From Neobacillus niacini (lineage in GTDB: Bacteria > Bacillota > Bacilli > Bacillales > Cytobacillaceae): a DNA stretch of 64,000 nt. Below, one piece after another: positions 46,390-54,637 of the stretch. The stretch spans positions 1,930,001 through 1,994,000 of the forward strand of contig NZ_JAUSZN010000001.1 in the NCBI RefSeq assembly GCF_030817595.1, read 5' to 3'. The stretch's first letter is position 1. Each line of letters starts with the position of its first letter. The position numbers were made by a program, and so were the translations under genes. Under the pieces are notes generated by a model, which had not been told where the DNA came from, did not search any database, and saw nothing but the letters and a program-made list of their open reading frames with translations.

Positions 46390-46454
46390 GGTGAAACTCC
46401 TTTCGTAAGAGTGTAAACAAAAAATTACATATAAAAAAATATTTTACTACAGTA

Positions 46455-46748
46455 TTGGAATTTTATACATACCTGTTTTTCTTATTTAACTTAACTAAAA
46501 ATTCCTTTGCTTTACAATCAAAAATATTGAAAACGGGAGTGATGGCAGTCCTATTTGCAGGAATGTATTTTACCTTAAACATGCTTTTATTAATTAGTGT
46601 ACTAGGAACTGACGTCTTATCGAGATCTGCATTTCCTGCACTTAAAGCCGCCAGTTTTATAGATATTGCAGGAATTATTCAGCGTTTAGATTCATTTGTC
46701 ATCATTTTAGTTGTGTTCTTAGGATTTATAAAAGTGGCCATGTTTTGA
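46455..46748 (+). pseudogene. GerB-family spore germination permease remnant
   Basis: A 97-residue frame whose residues about 25-97 match the C-terminal third of GerAB/GerKB-type spore germination transporters: two hydrophobic helices, a SAFPALKAASFIDIAGIIQR loop and RLDSFVIILVVFLGFIKVAM. Complete members are about 365 residues. The N-terminal two thirds and the end are missing, no ribosome site is visible, and no gerA or gerC partner lies nearby. A strong terminator remains downstream. Confidence 0.7.
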
Positions 46749-46800
46749 GAACAAGATTTTTTATTCATAACCATAAAAATTATCAATTTGCCCTCTACAC

Positions 46801-46852
46801 AAGCAATGTAATTGAATTGTATCCTCATACAATTCAATTACATTGCTTTTTT
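46801..46852 (+). terminator. strong terminator after the GerB remnant
   Basis: Perfect 22-bp stem starting AAGCAATGTAATTGAATTGT and a 4-base CCTC loop, then a T run. It now only insulates the GH27 gene. Confidence 0.85.
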
Positions 46853-46960
46853 ATATTAAGTACATATGAGCGAAATATATGTTGGAACATATTGTTCATT
46901 AAAATTTTGAGTTTTCTATATTAATATAGTACTTATATACATCTTTCTGAGGAGGATTTT

Positions 46961-48973
46961 ATGCTTAAGAAAATAATCACAACTTTTGTTTCCTGCTCAA
47001 TTGTGCTGTCTGGTATTTTTTCCGTTTCTACATTCGCTCCAATAGAAGCAAGTGCTTCTTCCTATAATGAACTGGCAGAACGTCCCTTTATGGGGTGGAG
47101 CAGCTGGAGTTCGATTCGAAAAAAGCCGACAGAGGATAAGATTAAAGCAGCAGCAGATGTGCTGGCTTCAAGATTTAAATCGCACGGCTATGAATATGTT
47201 AATCTTGATGATTATTATATGCTCGATTGGCGAACTACAGTTGATGAATATGGCAGGTGGGCCGTTGACCCTGAGAAGTTCCCTAACGGAATGAAAGCAC
47301 TTGGGGACTATATTCATAATAAGGGATTGAAGTTCGGCCACTATGTAACACTTGGGATTCCAAAAGCAGCGGTCGATCAAAATACACCAATTGAAGGGAC
47401 ACCTTATCATGCGAAGGATATCGTGGACTTTAGCAAAGGGCAAAAGAAAAACTTTAATTATAATGAAATGTATGCCATCGATTTTTCGAAGCCAGGTGCA
47501 CAGGAATTTATTGATTCATGGGCAAGATTGTTTGCCTCGTATGGCATAGATTACATTAAAATTGATGGTGTTAGAAACCAGGATATAGCTGATGTCGAAG
47601 CATGGGCAAAGGCACTCGAGAAAACAGGCAGACCCATACACGTGGAGTTGTCCAATAACCTCGATATTAAACATATCTCTACCTGGAAACAATTATCAAA
47701 TGGCTGGCGAACAGACCATGATGTAGAGGCTTATGGGACACCCTATCTTGCTTCTTGGAAAAAGATAACAAGACGATTTGATGATGTTGCCCTGTGGCAG
47801 CCTCATGCAGGTCCTGGCGGCTGGAATGACTTAGATTCACTGAATGTAGCAAATGGCAGCAAGGATGGGTTAACAAATGAAGAGAAAATTTCATACGTTT
47901 CTCTTTGGGCGATTGCGGCTTCTCAATTTGTTATTGGAAACGACCTGACTAAGCTGGATGATTTCGGATTAAGTCTATTAACCAATGATGAGATTCTAGG
48001 TGTCAATCAGAGCGGGGTCGCTGGAAAGCGATTATATAAAAAGGGTGACACTCAGGTATTTTACCAAAGCCTTCCCGACGGTTCTTATAATATAGCGCTT
48101 TTTAATACCGGCTCATCTACACTTGATGTAACTGTTAAATGGACAGATTTAGGGGTTAAAGGAGCTGCATTGGTACGTGATTTGTGGAGTCATCAAGATT
48201 TAGGAAGTATGGAAAAAGGCTTTACCTCTACGTTATCATCTCATGGTTCACGTATGATCAAAGTAGTGCCAGCTTCAGCGCTTACTGTCTCCCCTGAAAG
48301 TGGAGCAACTGGAGCGAACCCTTCCAAGGTCACGTTAAACTGGGCGGCAGTGCCTAATGTCGACAGTTACCACGTACAGGTAGCGACAGATCCAAGTTTA
48401 AAAAATATTATAGTTGATCAAACTGTCTCTTTACCAAATTCAGATGTAAAGAACCTGGAAAAAGATACTCGTTATTACTGGAAGGTATCCTCATTATCGG
48501 GAGAAAAGGTAAACCAGATTGGCATTTATTCCTTCCACACGGAAATAACGAAAGCTCCAAACGAGCCAGATTGGGTGTTGGCGGACAGGCAAAATAATGA
48601 TTCTGTGTCACTCAGCTGGAATCCAACCTTTGGAGCAGAATCCTACACGGTCTATCGGAAAGAAGTTAATATCCTTGGTTTAAGCAGCGACTACAAACAG
48701 ATCGCTTCTGACATATCAAATCCAAATTACATGGATAATAGCGCTAAGTTAAAAAGTGGCGTCACCTATTCATATAAAGTAACAGCATCCAACAAGTTAG
48801 GTGAAAGTAAAAAATCGACAGAAGGATATTCTGATGACCAATCCTCTGTAAAGAAGACAGCTCTTCTTATTGTTTCTTTTACCTTAGGAGCTTTAGCAAT
48901 TATTTTTATTATTGCTAGAATCAAATCTAAATCTACTAAACAAGCAGACTTGGCAAATAAACGTGCTTCTTAG
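46961..48973 (+). CDS. membrane-anchored GH27 glycosidase with fibronectin III domains
   Basis: A 670-residue secreted protein: signal peptide (1-33), GH27 barrel (about 38-340: RPFMGWSSWSS, nucleophile Asp202 in YGIDYIKIDG, acid region GWRTDHDV, GGWNDLDSLNVANG), beta domain (about 345-435), two fibronectin III domains (about 440-625) and a C-terminal transmembrane helix (about 633-657) with a short basic tail. GH27 covers alpha-galactosidase and beta-L-arabinopyranosidase; the variant acid motif (usually RTSGD) makes the substrate uncertain. It is held at the outer membrane face by the terminal helix. Ribosome site GAGGAGGA. Confidence 0.87.
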   Translation: MLKKIITTFVSCSIVLSGIFSVSTFAPIEASASSYNELAERPFMGWSSWSSIRKKPTEDKIKAAADVLASRFKSHGYEYVNLDDYYMLDWRTTVDEYGRWAVDPEKFPNGMKALGDYIHNKGLKFGHYVTLGIPKAAVDQNTPIEGTPYHAKDIVDFSKGQKKNFNYNEMYAIDFSKPGAQEFIDSWARLFASYGIDYIKIDGVRNQDIADVEAWAKALEKTGRPIHVELSNNLDIKHISTWKQLSNGWRTDHDVEAYGTPYLASWKKITRRFDDVALWQPHAGPGGWNDLDSLNVANGSKDGLTNEEKISYVSLWAIAASQFVIGNDLTKLDDFGLSLLTNDEILGVNQSGVAGKRLYKKGDTQVFYQSLPDGSYNIALFNTGSSTLDVTVKWTDLGVKGAALVRDLWSHQDLGSMEKGFTSTLSSHGSRMIKVVPASALTVSPESGATGANPSKVTLNWAAVPNVDSYHVQVATDPSLKNIIVDQTVSLPNSDVKNLEKDTRYYWKVSSLSGEKVNQIGIYSFHTEITKAPNEPDWVLADRQNNDSVSLSWNPTFGAESYTVYRKEVNILGLSSDYKQIASDISNPNYMDNSAKLKSGVTYSYKVTASNKLGESKKSTEGYSDDQSSVKKTALLIVSFTLGALAIIFIIARIKSKSTKQADLANKRAS

Positions 48974-48994
48974 TCCAATTCTTTCCTTTAAAAA

Positions 48995-49030
48995 TGCGGG
49001 GTACCTTTTGTTAAAATCGAAGGGTCCCCG
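48995..49030. terminator. terminator of the GH27 gene
   Basis: Imperfect stem GCGGGGTACCTT / AAGGGTCCCCGC with a 12-base loop and A or T runs at both ends; lies between convergent genes. Confidence 0.7.
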
Positions 49031-49067
49031 CCATTTTATTTAATTAGCAAGATGTAAAATATCTTCA

Positions 49068-49645
49068 CTAATCCTTTAAATGATGGTACCCCTCTGCAAC
49101 AAACTCCAAATCATGTAAAAAATATGACCATAAGTTTGGGCGTCGTCTTACAGCCAGTGGATGATAAGCCACCGTGGTTTGATAGCCCTGAACATTGTGC
49201 CATGTTCCTCGCAATGCTTTTACATCTGCTTCCGGGTTTCGAAAAAACGATTGAACAGCCACATTCCCTAAGCATAGGACAAGTTTGGGCTTTTTTTCTA
49301 TAATTTGTTGATCTAAATGAATCATACAGGTTTGCGTACCTCATCCTTGTTATAGGCACGCACTGGCCTTCTTTTAAGGATATATGTCACGTACAAGTCG
49401 TCCTTTTTCAAGCCTGCTTCACTTGCTGCTTGTTGTAATGTCTGTCTTGTTCCGCAAACAACTGGGTCCCCTTGACGGTCCTCCCTGGCTCCTGGATTAT
49501 CTAGAATCACCATAATCGGTGCTTCCGGATTTCCTTCACCCCAGACCATACGTGACCCGTGCTGATCAAGACCACATTCACGGCAGTTTTCAAGGTTATC
49601 TGGTGTCGGATCCTCCGGCCATAATTCAGGACAAAACGTAGACAT
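49068..49645 (-). pseudogene. family 4-like uracil-DNA glycosylase, single-base frameshift
   Basis: Two adjoining frames make one gene. The first (to 49322) holds CPELWPEDPTPDNLENCREC, which supplies Fe-S-cluster cysteines, and the active-site region ILDNPGAREDRQGDP. The second (to 49068) holds CLGNVAVQSFF and the HPLAVRRRP motif. They are out of phase by one base: CGCAAACCTGT should read CGCAAAACCTGT, giving KDEVRKTCMIHLDQQ. The restored protein has about 190-200 residues, normal for the family. Start ATG at 49645 behind GGAG; an earlier ATG at 49675 lacks a ribosome site. Sequencing indel or real loss. Confidence 0.85.
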
Positions 49646-49689
49646 ACCTTCCATCTCCTGATACTCGATTTTCATTTAATGAATGTTTT

Positions 49690-49977
49690 TTATTCTTTCC
49701 AAAAATCAATCACGTACTCCACTTGTTTTTTAGCTACTATATTTACCGCGTAATAAACGATATCTTTATATTTCATTTCTCGAATAGGATTTTTACTAAT
49801 ATTGTGCAGATCTCTCATAACTGCAATATCAGGGAGACTAAATGCCACTAGAATAATCGCCTTATTTCCATTTATCCCCCAAGTGCCTCTCGAACCTAAA
49901 ACGAGAGGCACGGGTTTATTACTTTTCTTAAGATAATTGTAAACCCACTCTTGTTCACTTAGATTTTTATTTACCAT
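49690..49977 (-). CDS. hypothetical protein (95 aa)
   Basis: Not recognised. A 95-residue soluble protein with a basic N terminus and the segment GTWGINGNKAIILVAFSLPD. Ribosome site AGGTGAGGA precedes the ATG. It lies directly upstream of the glycosylase gene on the same strand, 14 bases from its open frame, so the two may be co-transcribed. Confidence 0.6.
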   Translation of the reverse strand: MVNKNLSEQEWVYNYLKKSNKPVPLVLGSRGTWGINGNKAIILVAFSLPDIAVMRDLHNISKNPIREMKYKDIVYYAVNIVAKKQVEYVIDFWKE

Positions 49978-50000
49978 TCAGTCCTCACCTAATATTGTGA

Positions 50001-50027
50001 AAAAAAACAGCCAATATAAATTGGCTG
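50001..50027 (-). terminator. terminator of the 48-residue gene
   Basis: Stem CAGCCAA / TTGGCTG with a 6-base AT loop, followed on the minus strand by eight T. Six bases after the stop codon of the small gene. Confidence 0.8.
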
Positions 50028-50032
50028 CTTCC

Positions 50033-50179
50033 TTAACGATCAAGTCCCTTTTTGTTCTTACCGACATTGTCATTCGGTGAGTCGCCGGTACCATCTTTGC
50101 TTTTGCTATTCGGGGTTCCGTAAATTTGATTATCCGCAGTTACTTTTGCTCCTGTTTTAAAATCATCCTTAGTCTTCAT
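50033..50179 (-). CDS. small hydrophilic protein (48 aa)
   Basis: Not recognised by name. The 48 residues run from MKTKDDFKTGAKVTADNQIY to KNKKGLDR and are rich in Lys, Asp, Asn, Gly and Thr, with no hydrophobic stretch. The composition recalls minor small acid-soluble spore proteins, but I cannot place it in a family. Support: AAAGGAG nine bases before the ATG and a clean terminator right after the stop codon. Confidence 0.6.
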   Translation of the reverse strand: MKTKDDFKTGAKVTADNQIYGTPNSKSKDGTGDSPNDNVGKNKKGLDR

Positions 50180-50332
50180 TCTAGTCATCTCCTTTAGTTA
50201 ATCAGTTATATTATCTATAGAGCAGAAGAGAAATATACAGCAGAACTAATTCTATTAAAAATGATTGAATTTATGGTTTAATAAGAGTTAGACAGAAACT
50301 CAACTTAAGATACTTCGTAGAGGAGCTTTTTT

Positions 50333-51241
50333 ATGAATCAGGAATTTCTATATATTATTATCATCATTGGATTTGGGTATCTGTTAAAACGTTTAAATAT
50401 TTTACAAGAAAAAGATGGGGCGGTGATTTCAAAAATTATTTTTAAAATCACCCTGCCTGCCTTGGTTCTTGTAACATTTGATTCCGTAAAGATAGAAACG
50501 TCTTTAATCCTTTTACCCGTAATTGTACTCGTTTTTGGAATTATCACAGCCTGTTTGGGCTTATTCGTGTTTAAAAATGAAGATAGAGAACTAAAGGGTT
50601 CACTTTTAATGCTATCTTCGGGGTTTAATGTAGGCTTATTTGCATTTCCTTTAGTTTATGCAATCTGGGGAATAGATGGCTTAACTTATTTTAGTATGTT
50701 TGATGTTGGATCATCGTTTATCGTCTTCGGAATTTGTTTTATTTTTGCAAGTTATTATTCAGAAGAAGGTCTCAAACTAAATCCTGTGGAAATTCTGAAA
50801 AAATTGGGCAAGTCTATTCCATTAATGACCTATCTTATTGCTAGCATTCTAAATCTAATCCATATTCAGTTACCAGACACAATCATTCATGTTGCTAGTA
50901 AAATCTCTGGAGCAAATATGCCGTTGTCTTTATTGCTATTAGGACTCTTTTTAAATTTTAAATTTGATAAACAATTCATAAAGCCTATGATGAAATTTTT
51001 GGCTTTCCGATATGGTTTAGGTCTTATCGTTGGTTTAGTCTTATACTTCATCCTTCCCTTCGATACCATGTTCCGATATACCATTCTGATTGGACTTTTA
51101 CTGCCAGTTGCAGCTTCTGCTCTAACATTTGCAGTTGAATTCAAATATAGTACGAACAGCACCCGTTTTATAGCCACGATGTCCAATATAACAATTTTAA
51201 TTAGTATTGTTATTTTGTATATTTTCGCTAACTTTATTTAA
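50333..51241 (+). CDS. AEC family transporter
   Basis: A 302-residue auxin-efflux-carrier (AEC) type permease with ten predicted transmembrane helices in two halves, and the polar break MLSSGFNVGLFAFPLVYAI in the first half and LLLPVAASALTFAVEF in the second. Bacterial members move malate, other organic acids or amino acids; the substrate is unknown here. Ribosome site GAGGAG. A short hairpin follows at 51253-51279. Confidence 0.85.
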   Translation: MNQEFLYIIIIIGFGYLLKRLNILQEKDGAVISKIIFKITLPALVLVTFDSVKIETSLILLPVIVLVFGIITACLGLFVFKNEDRELKGSLLMLSSGFNVGLFAFPLVYAIWGIDGLTYFSMFDVGSSFIVFGICFIFASYYSEEGLKLNPVEILKKLGKSIPLMTYLIASILNLIHIQLPDTIIHVASKISGANMPLSLLLLGLFLNFKFDKQFIKPMMKFLAFRYGLGLIVGLVLYFILPFDTMFRYTILIGLLLPVAASALTFAVEFKYSTNSTRFIATMSNITILISIVILYIFANFI

Positions 51242-51252
51242 TAAAGACTCAA

Positions 51253-51279
51253 AACCCACTAGTATTAATTTAGTGGGTT
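51253..51279 (+). terminator. possible terminator of the AEC gene
   Basis: Stem AACCCACTA / TAGTGGGTT with a 9-base loop, 11 bases after the stop codon; the T run after it is weak. Confidence 0.55.
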
Positions 51280-51357
51280 CTGCTGTTTGTTTGAAATTTT
51301 CTCGGTTTAAGATGATTATCTAAAACTTGGGGTAAATTAATAGTGGAGGTCATGAGC

Positions 51358-51909
51358 ATGATTGTTTACCATGGGTCGATAAAAAATTTTCAAAATTTCA
51401 CTAAAGAAACGGTAGTCCAAAATTTAAGTAATGATATCAATACGATTGGATTTTGGTTTACTTCGGATATCCATACAGCAAAACCTTTTGCAATTGGTTC
51501 TGAGACGGTGATTGAAAAATCAAAGAGCGAGTTTTGGGAGAATGGAGAACCAAAGATCATACAATATGAAAAACCTGTTACCGGCTATCTCTATAAGGTT
51601 TATATTGATGAACTTAATTTAAAGATTTACGAATCAAATACAGAGGAATCATACAATTTGTTTATGGGGGAACGTGACCTATTTTGTGATTACTTAGGTG
51701 CAAAAAAAAGAAACTTTACGTGGAAAGATGGTGCTATCCTATTAAATAAAGAAGAAGCAAATACTGCTTTTCGAAAGAGCCTTATGAAACAGGGATATGA
51801 AGGCTTATTAATAAAAAAGGCTCTCATCCATAATATGATGACAGATTTGTACTGCATTTTTTCGGAGGACTCACTGCTTATCACTGAAGTTATTCCTTTA
51901 GACGTTTAA
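51358..51909 (+). CDS. ADP-ribosyltransferase-like (ART fold) protein
   Basis: A 183-residue protein whose N terminus MIVYHGSIKNFQNFT and the block NTIGFWFTSDIHTAKPFA follow the H-[..]-Y/F pattern of ART-fold domains found in polyvalent and toxin proteins (YHGT..., then GxYFxxxxxxAxxYA). A possible third active-site acid lies in the C-terminal half (QGYEGLLIKK or FSEDSLLITE). No signal peptide and no obvious antitoxin or immunity gene beside it. The start at 51358 has GGAGGT seven bases upstream. The family call rests on motif resemblance only. Confidence 0.5.
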   Translation: MIVYHGSIKNFQNFTKETVVQNLSNDINTIGFWFTSDIHTAKPFAIGSETVIEKSKSEFWENGEPKIIQYEKPVTGYLYKVYIDELNLKIYESNTEESYNLFMGERDLFCDYLGAKKRNFTWKDGAILLNKEEANTAFRKSLMKQGYEGLLIKKALIHNMMTDLYCIFSEDSLLITEVIPLDV

Positions 51910-51955
51910 ATGAGGACGGACCCCAATAGAGTCCATCCAAAATACATTACGTTTT

Positions 51956-52780
51956 TTAAAGACTTTTTGCGTTAAATGTGTCTCCGCCCTCTAAGGTACC
52001 AGTTTTGAATCCTTTATTAAACCATCTTTCCCTCTGCTCAGAGGTTCCGTGAGTAAAGCTTTCAGGTACAACGTAGCCTTGCGCTTTTTTCTGGATATTA
52101 TCATCTCCAACCGCATGTGCTGCATTTAGTGCCTCTTCAAGGTCACCTTTTTCTAGGTAGCCCTTCCCTTCTGCATAGTGCGCCCATACACCGGCCAAGT
52201 AGTCAGCCTGCAATTCAAATCGAACTGAATATTCATTGGTCTGCTTCTCGGCTTGCGAAGCTTCTTCTCCACTATGTAAAAGGGTCTGTACATGGTGGCC
52301 AACCTCATGGGCAATTACATACGCCATCGCAAAGTCTCCAGGTGCTTGGAATCTTTGCTTTAGTTCCTGATAAAAACTTAAATCAATATAAAGTTTGTGA
52401 TCACCCGGACAATAGAAAGGTCCCACAGCGGAATTAGCCGCGCCACAGGCCGACTGAACGCTATCCCTAAACAAAACGAGTTTGGGATTTTCGTAAACCA
52501 TGCCTCGTTTTTCGAATTCAGCTGACCATACATCTTCTGTATCAGCAAGGACTACAGAAACGAAATCCGCCAATTCCTCTTCTTGTGTAGATACATTCAT
52601 AGGAGTGTTTTGATTGGTTGGAGTCGTGTTCATTAAATCTCCTGGGTTCCCGCCGAGCAGTGCAAAGAGGAGAATGACCACAATACTGCCAATCCCTCCT
52701 CCAATCACCGTTTTTCCACCAATGCCCATACCTCTGCGGTCCTCAACATTTGAACTTTTCCGTCTTCCTTTCCAAAGCAT
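51956..52780 (-). CDS. neutral zinc metallopeptidase (YpfJ-like)
   Basis: About 274 residues: short cytoplasmic N terminus (MLWKGRRKSSNVEDRRGMGI), one transmembrane helix (about 28-46), a Thr/Asn-rich linker and a metallopeptidase domain with the HEXXH zinc site in AYVIAHEVGHHVQTLL and RFELQADYLAGVWAH as third-ligand region. This is the YpfJ/neutral zinc metallopeptidase family, membrane-anchored with the catalytic part outside. Start ATG at 52780 follows GGGGGG; the open frame to 52849 is not family-like. Confidence 0.9.
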   Translation of the reverse strand: MLWKGRRKSSNVEDRRGMGIGGKTVIGGGIGSIVVILLFALLGGNPGDLMNTTPTNQNTPMNVSTQEEELADFVSVVLADTEDVWSAEFEKRGMVYENPKLVLFRDSVQSACGAANSAVGPFYCPGDHKLYIDLSFYQELKQRFQAPGDFAMAYVIAHEVGHHVQTLLHSGEEASQAEKQTNEYSVRFELQADYLAGVWAHYAEGKGYLEKGDLEEALNAAHAVGDDNIQKKAQGYVVPESFTHGTSEQRERWFNKGFKTGTLEGGDTFNAKSL

Positions 52781-52866
52781 TATTTTCCCCCCTAAAGTAT
52801 TAATGATGAATAGTGTTTCCCCTTTTCTGGTCTTTATCAAACAAAACATCTTAGTTACTTAGACAC

Positions 52867-52906
52867 AAAAAAGTGTTCAGGAGATCATCCTCCTGAACAC
52901 TTTTTT
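52867..52906. terminator. bidirectional terminator
   Basis: Perfect 17-bp stem AAAAAAGTGTTCAGGAG / CTCCTGAACACTTTTTT with a 6-base loop, upstream of the metallopeptidase gene; it ends transcription from the DUF2935 gene. Confidence 0.88.
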
Positions 52907-52960
52907 ATTCTTTATCTTTGATAAAGGCTTATATTAACGATTTTTCTCACAAAAAATCTT

Positions 52961-53064
52961 TATGAAGGACTAATCTCTCTGGGAACTCTACTGATTTGTC
53001 CTTCATCTCGCTTATGAAGGACTAATCTATCTGGTACCTTCTTGATTTGTCATTCATCAACCTG
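52961..53064. repeat. two tandem 52-bp palindromic repeats
   Basis: Copies begin at 52961 and 53013. Each starts TATGAAGGACTAATCT and contains GATTTGTCCTTCATC or its variant GATTTGTCATTCATC, so that ATGAAGGAC and GTCCTTCAT can pair within a unit. The period equals that of the lutA-lutB repeats, but the sequence differs. Together with the terminator at 52867-52906 this accounts for the 328-base gap 52781-53108. Confidence 0.75.
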
Positions 53065-53108
53065 CTTATACTCTTTACTAAAAAACCGACAATGAAATTT
53101 AACAACGC

Positions 53109-53906
53109 TTATTCTTTAAGCCGAGGTTTAGCAGGATCACAATTTGGCGGCTCAATGTTTGCGGATTCAGCTAATTTCATTAGGTAATAACATTCTTCCC
53201 GGTACATATGATCGGCCATCAACGGGGCAAATGTTCCTAATGCTTGATTACTTAGTTCTAATTCTTCTAGTTCCGTTAAAAAATTTTGAAATAACTTAAT
53301 TTCTAATTGTGCGTCATCCGTCATTTTTGTCAGAGCTGGAAACTCAGTTAAATTGGTCCTTAAATATCCTGCCAGCTCTACTGCTTTTAGATAAAACCCT
53401 TCAAACTCCTTCTTAAATGTCTTACTTTTCTTCCTTAATTGCTTTTCAACACCATCTAAATTTGTATAGATAGCGTCTGAATGACCGGCTGCGTCTAATA
53501 ACCATAAAAGGTGATGATGTAGTTCATGGTAAACCGGTGGGACTCTTCCCTCTTTTAAATGATTTAGAATCCTTACATACTCTTCTAATTCATTAACCAT
53601 GTGATTTATAAAAGTAGGTGAAAGGTGAATTTTGATTTTTCCTATAAGGTGTTGTCTTATTAATTCTAACTTGAATTCCCGTAATTTTAGTACCTCTGGT
53701 TCTACTTGATCTGCTAGTTGTGTCAGTGGCGCGGATTTTGCTCGTTCTAAAAGTGTATCAAATATGTTAATAAAATTTGCGGCCTGCTCAATCTCAACTT
53801 TTTGAATGGGGGCAAGGGCTTCAAATATAAACCTAGAATGATCACCTAATATTTGAAGCCAAAAACGGTGTTCAAATCTGGCTGACCTTTCCAAAACTTG
53901 ATTCAT
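53109..53906 (-). CDS. DUF2935 domain protein
   Basis: A 265-residue helical protein made of two repeats of the DUF2935 four-helix fold. Conserved acidic and His residues (FEHRFWLQILGDHSRFI, HELHHHLLWLLDAAGHSD, ADHMYREECYYLMKL) suggest a ferritin-like metal site. Families of this type are common in spore-formers; function is unknown. Start at 53906 behind CTAGGAGGAA; the open frame reaches 53966. Confidence 0.82.
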   Translation of the reverse strand: MNQVLERSARFEHRFWLQILGDHSRFIFEALAPIQKVEIEQAANFINIFDTLLERAKSAPLTQLADQVEPEVLKLREFKLELIRQHLIGKIKIHLSPTFINHMVNELEEYVRILNHLKEGRVPPVYHELHHHLLWLLDAAGHSDAIYTNLDGVEKQLRKKSKTFKKEFEGFYLKAVELAGYLRTNLTEFPALTKMTDDAQLEIKLFQNFLTELEELELSNQALGTFAPLMADHMYREECYYLMKLAESANIEPPNCDPAKPRLKE

Positions 53907-53988
53907 TTCTATTCCTCCTAGGAAAAAAATACCCACACTAAGTTGATATTTATTCTCCTGAGGCATGTCTTATGCCCTTTAGAATTAT

Positions 53989-54190
53989 GCGGATAACCCA
54001 ATTTACTTGCGGAAAACGCGAGTTTACTTGCGGATAACCCGATTTACTTGCGGATAACCCAATTTACTTGCGGATAGCCCAATTTACTTGCGGATAGCCA
54101 AATTTACTCGCGGATAGCCAAATTTACTCGCGGATAACCCAATTTACTTGCCGATAACCGAATTCACTAGCGGATAGCTACCATACTTGC
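53989..54190. repeat. ten tandem 20-bp repeats at the end of the flavodoxin gene
   Basis: The unit GCGGATAACCCAATTTACTT recurs at 53989, 54009, 54030, 54050, 54070, 54090, 54110, 54130, 54150 and 54170 with small changes (TAGCCC, CTCGCGG and so on); only one unit is 21 bases. The last copy provides the TAG stop and the final codons of the flavodoxin gene. There are no spacers. Confidence 0.92.
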
Positions 54191-54637
54191 ACGTAATAGC
54201 AGAGATTCAACAAACTTTTCACAACGCTTTAAATCCTGTTCTTGCGGCCGAAGTTCCACCTTCAATGTCGCAGCTAAGTTCGTATAAACGTACAACATAT
54301 CTCGAAATCGATCAACTGCTCCACAAAACCTGGGATAACAGCTATCTCCTGTTCCAAATACAGCTGTTGTCATGTCCTTTCTACTAATCGATTCAAATGC
54401 TTTATAGAGTTGCCCCATTTCCTTTGGGATATCACCATTACCCCACGTGTACGTTCCAATAGCTATTGCGTCATAATGACATAAGTCAGATACACAAAAC
54501 TCCTCTATACTATAAAAAGATATCCCAACCGACTGCGTTAAAAAGAGTTGATAAAGCTCCTCGGCCAACTCTTTCGTGTTTCCTGATACCGACGCATAAA
54601 CAATCGCAACTGATAATTTACAGTTCGTCAAATCCAT
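54167..54637 (-). CDS. flavodoxin
   Basis: About 156 residues from the ATG at 54637. FMN phosphate loop in YASVSGNTKEL, and the flavin-contact loops GTYTWGNGD and FGTGDSCYPRFCGAVD. It overlaps the end of the ribonucleotide reductase small-subunit gene by 20 bases, with AAAGG upstream. Placement suggests that it supplies electrons to the reductase, for example to build or repair the metal-tyrosyl cofactor as NrdI does, but it is a conventional flavodoxin and not an evident NrdI. The C-terminal codons lie in a tandem repeat. Confidence 0.87.
   Translation of the reverse strand: MDLTNCKLSVAIVYASVSGNTKELAEELYQLFLTQSVGISFYSIEEFCVSDLCHYDAIAIGTYTWGNGDIPKEMGQLYKAFESISRKDMTTAVFGTGDSCYPRFCGAVDRFRDMLYVYTNLAATLKVELRPQEQDLKRCEKFVESLLLRASMVAIR

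Noticed and set aside
53989..54190. Possible CRISPR or replication iterons
   Set aside because: Twenty-base units repeat without spacers, and no initiator gene or AT-rich origin lies nearby.
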